Part shown: piece by piece, positions 33,034 to 40,200 of the stretch
Position numbering within the stretch: the stretch's first letter is position 1
How the letters are laid out: each line of letters begins with the position of its first letter
Source: Bacillota bacterium
GTDB lineage: Bacteria; Bacillota; Bacilli; Paenibacillales; Paenibacillaceae
DNA length: 64,000 bases
Assembly (NCBI GenBank): GCA_023433615.1
Contig: JAEZCJ010000149.1
Location: 1 to 64,000, forward strand
Reading direction: 5' to 3'
Made by a program: the position numbers and the translations under genes
The notes under the pieces: model-generated
Told to the model about the DNA's origin: nothing
The model's database searches: none
The model's input: only the letters and a program-made list of their open reading frames with translations

Positions 33034-34304
33034 TTAGGCAGCTTGTTTCACAGGAAGAGTTCGATCTGGTTCGTAGGCTTCGCCGCTTTGTGCCATGGCA
33101 ACCAGAAGGCGAGCGAGTTTGCCGCAAAGCTTCATCACTGAGCGCATGGGCTTCATACTTTTCGTCTTAACATTTATGTCGTGCTGTCGTTTAAACGCTT
33201 CATCGTTCAGGATGAGGGCCATGGTTGCCATGAATAGAGCATGCCGAAGTCTGGGTCGGCCCCGTTTGCTGATGGACATCTGACCTTTCCATTTGCCCGA
33301 GCTCGCTTCAGCCAGGTTGAGGCCGGCATGCCGCAGCAACGCATTGCCATGTGCGTAGCCACTGAGGTCGCCAGCTTCACCTAGAATGCTGGCGACAGCC
33401 AGGGTACTCAAGCCCTTTATCGCCAGCAGCGTCTTGGCCAGTGGGATCCGGGCCAATGCAGCCGCCACTTCATCCTCGACGACCTGCAGCTGCTCCACAG
33501 CCAGATCATATTCGGCCAGCAGCTGTTGCAGATGAAGCTTGTAGGCCTTTCGGCATGCTTGGCGCCGACTGAGCGCGCTGCATGCGCCAGCAATTCGCCA
33601 GCTCTTCGTTCACCCCTATGCCGCTTCATTACCTTTTTCCAGCCGTCGATAACTTGGCGAACGGAGAGCTTTTGAAGATCGGCAGGCGTTGGGAAGAGAC
33701 GCAATGTAGCCAGCGACCCGGCGCCAATGAGGTGTTTGTATACTTGCCGCAGCTCGGGAAACACAATGTCAACCCAGCGTTGAATCTGGTTTTTGACGCT
33801 GACGAGACTATGGACGATGGTCTCCCGATTTGCCATGAGCACACGCAGTTCCATGAACACTTCACTGGATTCCTTGATGAGGGTGTAGTAGCCGTTTTTC
33901 ACCATGTCGGCGATAACAAAAGCATCTTTAATGTCGCTTTCTGAGGGCGTATTATCGCGATTTTCCTTGTTCTTTTTGACGAGATGAGGATTGACCAACA
34001 CGACCTCGAGGCTGCGCTCTTTGAGCCAGGCAGCAAGGCTGAGCCAATAGTGGCCGGTGGGCTCCATGCCGACAATAGCGTCGATTAATTGGTGCGTTTC
34101 CTGCAAATCTTTCATCCACTGTAGAAACAGACTGAAGCCGGCGTCGTCGTTGGAGAAGTGAAGGGGGTTACCCATGAGGATCCCGCGAAAGTTGACGGCG
34201 CGAGCAACATGGGACTGCTGGGCGATGTCGATACCGACGACCAAATGCTGAGTTGAAATGCGTTCGAGCAGTTGATTTTGTTTTGCTTGGGCATTAAACT
34301 TCAA
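33034..34304 (-). pseudogene. IS110-family transposase, frameshifted
   Basis: The N-terminal part (34304 to ~33550) carries the DEDD/RuvC-like domain: VVGIDIAQQSHVARAVNFRG, IVGMEPTGHYWLSLAAWL, VVLVNPHLVKKNKE and SDIKDAFVIADMV. The C-terminal part (~33550 to 33034) has the transposase_20 region with LLAIKGLSTLAVASILGEAG, HAGLNLAEASSGKWKGQMSI and SKRGRPRLRHALFMA. The two parts are in frames offset by one base near AKHAER, so a full-length product needs a frameshift. The start is TTG 34304 with AGGAGG 11 bases upstream. The fragment at 27321-27606 shares the same break. Confidence 0.88.
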
Positions 34305-34451
34305 GATAGAGCGACCTCCTAAAGATGGCTAAAGGGCTTTGACCCGTGACTACCCCATCGTACCGGAGGCGCTCATTTTTGTGCAAAGCGCAAATTTAAC
34401 GCTCTACAGGAATCCTAACGGGCAGGACAGATGAGTTTGACAGAGAAGTAG

Positions 34452-34484
34452 AGCCGCGGGGATGACCTCGCGGCTTTATCTCTT
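34452..34484 (+). terminator. Terminator-like hairpin, orphan
   Basis: AGCCGCG (34452-34458) pairs with CGCGGCT (34469-34475), followed by TTATCTCTT. No intact plus-strand gene lies just upstream. Confidence 0.6.
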
Positions 34485-34539
34485 GGTTAAGCAACGTCTG
34501 TTAAGGTCGCCGAAACGCCTTTCGGGGAGACTGCACGAG

Positions 34540-34683
34540 TTACGGTTCTTTTGGGTGGGAGTAATCTCCTCGTGAACAGGAACGTCTTTCTCTTGTAATT
34601 CGTCGTAATGTTCGAATGAGTACCCGACGCGGCGAGGGCAGGCAGTGAATCATTTTGTCATCCCCGATATAGATCCCGACATG
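34540..34683 (-). pseudogene. NlpC/P60-type endopeptidase remnant
   Basis: Reading down from 34683: HVGIYIGDDKMIHCLPSPRR, the region with the active-site-linked HVGIYIG motif of NlpC/P60 peptidoglycan hydrolases, then a basic tail to a stop at 34540. The catalytic Cys and N terminus are absent; the upstream side is cut by the TniQ-like sequence on the other strand. Confidence 0.6.
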
Positions 34684-34756
34684 GATTACAGATTATAATA
34701 AAAGAGCAGAAGAAGGGGAGAGGTGGCTCTTTATTCCAGAATACTGTAGTATCGAA

Positions 34757-35590
34757 GTGTTAACAACAATGGAGCCACTCCTCCAATATACAGGTAGTAG
34801 GAGACCAACCATTCTTGATATTGAAAATCTTCAATCACATGATTTCCGGCTTAAGTTCTTCAAAGAGAATAAGTCAGTATTTTTAGCAATAGAAAAATAC
34901 ATTCTAGATAGACTGTTATGTGGACACCTTCATTGCATTTTGCAGCTATTGGAGCTGCGGAAGGAAGAGGGCTGTGGCTTCAATGAAATATGTCCATATG
35001 CATATGCATTTGTTTTCTGGAGGAGATCAGTATTGGAATTGGGACATTTCTATCGTCGCCACAGAGAAGATATTGATCCACCAGGTAACTTTGAGCTTGC
35101 TCCGGCCACCAGGCTAATTGAAGAAGAAATAAGATTTTTATTTGACGAGTATTTACGACATAATTCAAAAGTAGGGGTAGACGAATTCACTCTCTTCTGG
35201 ATTCTGAACAGAGTAACAGCACAATTCTGTGTTAACTTCTTTATGGAATGGATGGAAATAGCTGAGAAGGGGGCACATGAAGAATCAACCCCAAGTTGGA
35301 GTGAAATTACAATTATGAAAAACACTTGCTTTCCTAGATTTGCTTTTAGATATAATATTCGAGACGATCGGCAAACCATAGATTTCTTCACGTTGAACAA
35401 AATGACTACGAAAGGTGAAATGCCATATTATCAATGCCCAAACAAATCTGTCTCAAATCGAAAAAAGATAAATCGAATGAATTCTTATCTGCCACAAAGA
35501 GTTGCCATGATGATGTTTGAAAACCAAAGTGATGAAAACAAAGAACTGCAAAGATACGTTGAACATTACATTCGTAAGTTGAACTTCTGA
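34757..35590 (+). CDS. TniQ/TnsD-like transposon protein, copy 3 (longest; 5' end probably missing)
   Basis: 277 residues from GTG 34757, but the open frame continues sensibly upstream to about 34688 (RAEEGERWLFIPEYCSIEV) and no ribosome site precedes it, so the 5' part has probably been lost. It contains HLHCILQLLELRKEEGCG, ICPYAYAFVFWRRSV, EDIDPPGNFELAPATRLIEE and LFWILNRVTAQFCVNFFMEW, and its C terminus has no known domain. The same ordered blocks occur in the fragments at 25071 and 30575. The N-terminal zinc-finger region of fragment 1 is the basis for placing the family near TniQ/TnsD. AT-rich, in the mobile island. Confidence 0.6.
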   Translation: MLTTMEPLLQYTGSRRPTILDIENLQSHDFRLKFFKENKSVFLAIEKYILDRLLCGHLHCILQLLELRKEEGCGFNEICPYAYAFVFWRRSVLELGHFYRRHREDIDPPGNFELAPATRLIEEEIRFLFDEYLRHNSKVGVDEFTLFWILNRVTAQFCVNFFMEWMEIAEKGAHEESTPSWSEITIMKNTCFPRFAFRYNIRDDRQTIDFFTLNKMTTKGEMPYYQCPNKSVSNRKKINRMNSYLPQRVAMMMFENQSDENKELQRYVEHYIRKLNF

Positions 35591-35597
35591 CCTTAGC

Positions 35598-35668
35598 TGA
35601 TCAACAGAAAATGACCACATCGATAAATTGGAACCCACTTAATCGATGTGGTCATTTTCTGTTGATCA
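35598..35668. repeat. Perfect 27-base inverted repeat
   Basis: The arm at 35598-35624 (starts TGATCAACAGAAAATGACC) is the exact reverse complement of 35642-35668, around a 17-base loop. It begins 7 bases after the TniQ-like gene. There is no U-tract, so it is not a standard terminator. Confidence 0.92.
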
Positions 35669-36304
35669 CAACAACTTGTCCTCCGACATGTCGCTAGACA
35701 TTAGACAGCAAAGCTTAAAACTGATTTATTGACATATGTACAAAATACGGATTTTGTGCAGAAGTTATGGACAAGAAATGATGCACTTCTATAAATGAGC
35801 TCATCTTTGCGCTCTGCATTGAATTCATCCTATTACCGGTCATCCGTCTTATATGTTGCTATTGAATTGCTTTATTAATTCTTGCGTGAGTTACTTTATC
35901 CTTAATCAATCATCGAACTAAACTTTCATTGAACTAAATTGTCACGATGAGATTCTGTTGAAGCAATCGACTGGAGTTCACGTGTCACATCACATGAGCA
36001 ACATTCAAGTCGAATCGTCCTGAATGCGGATCTAGTAGCAGTTGTAATTGATTACATTCAGCTCTAATCAGTTTAGTTATCGGCTGCTTTAAGCTTTATA
36101 TCAATTTTTCGATTGTTACAACAATAAGCCAGCCTGATAATAGATCTTGATCTCTCGAATACATTTGATTTCCACTCAAATCGTAATTATTTTGAATAAG
36201 AACACGTCACGCATCAAAAAAAAACATCTCTGTTCGATTCACCACGCGACGAGATTTCCACGTTTCCTGCAACGACTTCTTGCTTCGGCCAACAACAACA
36301 ACAA
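35669..36304. other. AT-rich non-coding boundary of the mobile island
   Basis: No gene or clear repeat seen. Base composition stays low-GC to about 36.3 kb, then rises sharply at the NRPS operon, so the right edge of the foreign segment is probably here. Confidence 0.4.
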
Positions 36305-36343
36305 TAAAATATGGCTTCCCGTGCAGCACGAGAAAGCCATATC
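36305..36343 (-). terminator. Terminator of the NRPS operon
   Basis: AAGCCATAT/ATATGGCTT with an inner CGTG/CACG stem form the hairpin; on the minus strand it is followed by TTTTATTGTTGTTG. It lies 18 bases past the stop of the PPTase gene. Confidence 0.85.
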
Positions 36344-36360
36344 CCAATAGATCTTTCCAA

Positions 36361-37059
36361 CTAACTCACATGATTAATTACATTAATAATTAATGGCCAT
36401 ACTTCCTTGCCGGTGCATACAGTCAGGCTATAGTCGGGATCGAGCTCGATCCGGTGCAGCCTCCACGTCCGACCCGACGTATCGCTGCAGGCCACTACGG
36501 CCTCCCGCAGCCCCCCTTTGCCTTGAATGGTCGATGCAACGCAGAATGAATCCAGCGGAATCGTTAAACCAAGCCCTCGGGCCTTCATATAGCTCTCTTT
36601 GCCCGTCCAGATCGCATAGAAGCTTCGTGCGCGATCATCGGGAGGCCTCCGGCATAAGGCTTCGTATTCGCTACGCGCGAACATCGTCTCCGCCAACCGC
36701 AAGTCCGCCTCTCCGATCCGCTCGATGTCGATGCCTACCGGCTCCGTCGCATGGAACGCCGCGGTCACCCATTCGCCGGAATGCGAGACATTATACTGCA
36801 CATCATGACCGATTAAGGCCGGCTTGCCATAGGCATCGCGGCGATGAACGTTGCGATTCTCCGGAATCCTGTACTGTTCGCGCAGCACATAGCGCACGAG
36901 CCGATCTCCCGCGAGCGACCGCCATCGATCCTGCCAATGCCGGAACCGAGCGATCCGCTCCGCTCGATCCGGCGGTACGAGGGAGAGCCAGCGCTCGATC
37001 TGTTTCATGGCAGCTGTCTGCTCCCCCATATGAACGGCATAGACATGCACAGGCCTCAT
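36361..37059 (-). CDS. Sfp-type 4'-phosphopantetheinyl transferase
   Basis: 232 residues. It transfers phosphopantetheine from CoA to the Ser of carrier proteins. Family motifs are YNVSHSGEWVTAAF, VGIDIERIGEADL (Mg2+ Asp/Glu) and FYAIWTGKESYMKARGLGL (WxxKES). I place the start at ATG 37059, which overlaps the mbtH stop (ATGA); the frame extends upstream to 37119 but only inside mbtH. Last gene of the NRPS operon, and the obvious activator of the two carrier domains encoded upstream (each with an LGGxS site). Confidence 0.92.
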   Translation of the reverse strand: MRPVHVYAVHMGEQTAAMKQIERWLSLVPPDRAERIARFRHWQDRWRSLAGDRLVRYVLREQYRIPENRNVHRRDAYGKPALIGHDVQYNVSHSGEWVTAAFHATEPVGIDIERIGEADLRLAETMFARSEYEALCRRPPDDRARSFYAIWTGKESYMKARGLGLTIPLDSFCVASTIQGKGGLREAVVACSDTSGRTWRLHRIELDPDYSLTVCTGKEVWPLIINVINHVS

Positions 37060-37259
37060 GCCTGGCGCAAGCTTGATGGGGTCAGGTCCTTCCACACCTG
37101 CTTCACGTAGGCCAGGCAATCTTCCTTATCGCCGATCTTGCCGGAATCCTGCCAACCAGCCGGATTGTCCAGGTAGGACGGCCACAGCGCGTATTGCGCT
37201 TCTGCATTGATAACCACTTTGTAAGTGACGGGCTTCTCGATATCCTTCTCTAATTCCAT
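37056..37259 (-). CDS. MbtH-like NRPS accessory protein
   Basis: 67 residues with the family pattern of three conserved Trp (ALWPSYLDNPAGWQDSGK, then VKQVWKDLTPSSLRQ). MbtH-like proteins bind adenylation domains and help fold or activate them. AGAGGAGG lies 9 bases upstream. It is 30 bases after the large NRPS gene and coupled to the PPTase. Confidence 0.92.
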   Translation of the reverse strand: MELEKDIEKPVTYKVVINAEAQYALWPSYLDNPAGWQDSGKIGDKEDCLAYVKQVWKDLTPSSLRQA

Positions 37260-37289
37260 GACATCATTCCTCCTCTAATCTTTACCTTG

Positions 37290-40200
37290 CTACATGCCAA
37301 CGCCCATCTGGCGGTCGAGTCGCTGCTGCAGTTGATCTTTGTCGCGAATGATGACGGCATCCGGCACGGCGTCCGGCAAAATGGTTTCCATGTGCCGCAG
37401 CGTACGATAACGCATGCCGATGAACGCCCAGACGAACAAGATGACGCCGATCGAAGCGATCAACAAGCCGATTCCCTTGCCATCCCCCGTTCCGAAGAGT
37501 CCATTGTTCAACATGCCTGCCGGCATATTCGAAGCAAGCGGAGTGAAGACGGAAGCGACCAGCGGCCCTGCGAGCAAGAAGCTGAGCGGTCGCATGCTGA
37601 ACGCCATCACTTGATTTGTTGCTAATACCCGGCCTTGCAGCTCCAAGCCGACTTTGGTCTGGATAAGCGACAACCAATGCGTGTTCATGAGCGCCAGTGC
37701 CATCCCGAAGCCGAATAACCCGATAGCGGCCGTTACGAGCGAAGGATAGAATCCTACGATGGCGACGGATGCGCCGGTCAACATGACGAACCCGACCATG
37801 CCGTCGGCGCGGCGATCGAATCCGCCCCAGATGGACATGAGGATCGAACCGATCAATAGGCCTGCTCCCTCGAACGCAATGACGAGTCCGACCTTATCGG
37901 CCGACATGAATTGCAGCAAGAATGGCGTCGTTAAGACGTTATATAAGCTCATGAAGAAGTTTACGACGATGAAGAAGACGACCATTGCGACCAAGCTCTT
38001 ACGATTGACGATGTAACGCCAGCCGCCGACGATTTCCCGAAGCATCGGTTCTTCGCGCTTCTTGAACAAGAGATTCGGGAACCGAATCACGGACAAGATC
38101 AAGATCGATGCGGACAGCAGCACGAGATCGACGACTACGATCGTCTGAAGTCCGATCAACACGACCAACGCTCCGCCGAGCGCTGGCGCCATGATGCCGT
38201 TAAGCGACATGACAAGCTGACCTAATCCGTTGGCATGACCGAGGTAGCGCTTCGGCACAAGCTGCGCCGTCGCCGCCTGATAAGCCGGCATCGTGAATGC
38301 GCCCGCGATCGATCCGACCCCTGCGGCCACATAGATGGCCCATAATGATAAGGCATCAAGATATAGCATCGTAGCTAGGAATATCGTGGAACAGAGCGCC
38401 AAGCATTGCCCGGCCAGCATGACCTTGCGCCGATCGTAACGGTCCACGACAGCTCCAGCCACGGGCAGCAGCAGCAGCGTGGGCAGAATCGCATACAGCG
38501 AGATCGTCGCATAATCCGAGATCGATCCGGTACGTTCGTAGACCCAGATGCCCAGCGCGAATCCGGTGAGCGAGGTGCCGATCGTGGCGATAATCAAGCA
38601 GAGCGTCACCATGAGAAATGATTTCACGCTCGGCTTCACTTCGGTCTGCATAAATTCAGCGGCCGCTGTCTGTCTCGCCGCTTCCGTAAGGCGTTCGGCT
38701 TCACGTATTATGGCAGCGTCGCGTTCCGCGCCGTACTCGCGTTCTTCCTCCCATTGACGGATCTGCTGCGACATGATTTTGGCGACGTAGTCGGACTGAT
38801 GCTTATGGAAGTAATGCCCCGCATGATCCACGACATGCAGTCGTACATCATCGCTGAAATCACGCCATTCCATGTATCGTTCCTCATAGAATTCGGTCAT
38901 CCGGTCGGCACCGCCCACAATGCAAGAGACAGGTGCCTTCAGCTTCGGCGTGTCCGGCAGCGCGTAGAGACCGGTGTAGTAGTCTTCCGCTTCTCGCGCG
39001 TCATGCCGCAGGTTGCGCAGCACGAACGTCTGTTCCTCCGGCGAGATCTCGTCATCGAAGCCGCCGAACGCACGGAGCATGTCGCGGGTGAACTTGTCGG
39101 ATGTCCATTTCTCCCGCGGGAACAGCCGATGCCACCACTCCGTGAGCTTGAATGGAAGCCGTGCGCCAGGGAACGTGCCCGCCATGAAGATCCCGCTGAC
39201 GTCTACCTTCGCCTCCTGAAGGAGCAGCCCGATGCGGAGTACCATGGCGCCGCCTAGGCAATGGCCGTAGAGATAGATTTCGCCTTTGACTTTGCTCTTG
39301 ATCTCCTCGGCACAACGCGCAGCAGTCTCCTCGAGCGTGGCCAGCGGCTGATCCGGCCGGCTGTAATCGTGGCCGGGGAGCTCGACGGCGAACAAGGAAT
39401 AGTTGGCCGGCAATACCTTGGCAAGCGGCTGGAACGTGATTGCGCTCCCGCCTCCATAGGGCACGCAGACCATGGTAATGGTTCGGCCGCCGATATTGGA
39501 CGCCTTCTTGAATTCGATCAAGAGATCGTCGCCCCTCGATGCACCCGATGCGAGATGCTCTGCCAGGTCGCGGATGGTCGGGAATTGGAATAGATCCATG
39601 ACGCTGAACGAATTGCCCATCTTGCGCACGACCTTGATCGCTTTGAAGGAGTCGCCGCCGAGATCGAAGAATTCATCATCGATGCCGATTTGCTCCAGGC
39701 CCAGCACTTCGCGCCATACTGCGGCAATCTGCTGCTCTTCGTCTGTCCGAGGCGCCGTGTAGTCGCTCTCGACTGCGCGATTCGCAGCATTGGGCGCCGG
39801 CAGCTCGGCTCGGTCCAGCTTGCCGTTCGCATTAAGCGGCAGCCGATCCATGAGAACATAGGCGGATGGCAGCATGTAATCGGGCAGGATGCTCTTCGCA
39901 TACTTACGGATCGCGGATACGTCGATTGTCGTCTCCGTGCTTCCGGCCGCCTGCTTCTCCGGAATCAAGTACGCGATCAGCCGCTTATCGCCCGGTTCGT
40001 CTTCGCGAATGGCGACGACGGCATCGCGAACGCCGGTGCATTGCAGCAGAACATGCTCGATCTCGCCTGTCTCGATCCGATAGCCTCGAATTTTGACCTG
40101 CTGGTCGATACGACCGATGAATTGGATCGCGCCGTTCGGCAGATAGCGTACCAGATCGCCCGTGCGATACATGCGTTCACCGGGACTACTCGCGAATGGA

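Noticed and set aside
33540..33560. Programmed -1 frameshift in the IS110 transposase
   Set aside because: The local bases do not form a canonical slippery heptamer and IS110 elements normally use one frame; an old single-base loss is simpler, though the shared break is reported as a finding.
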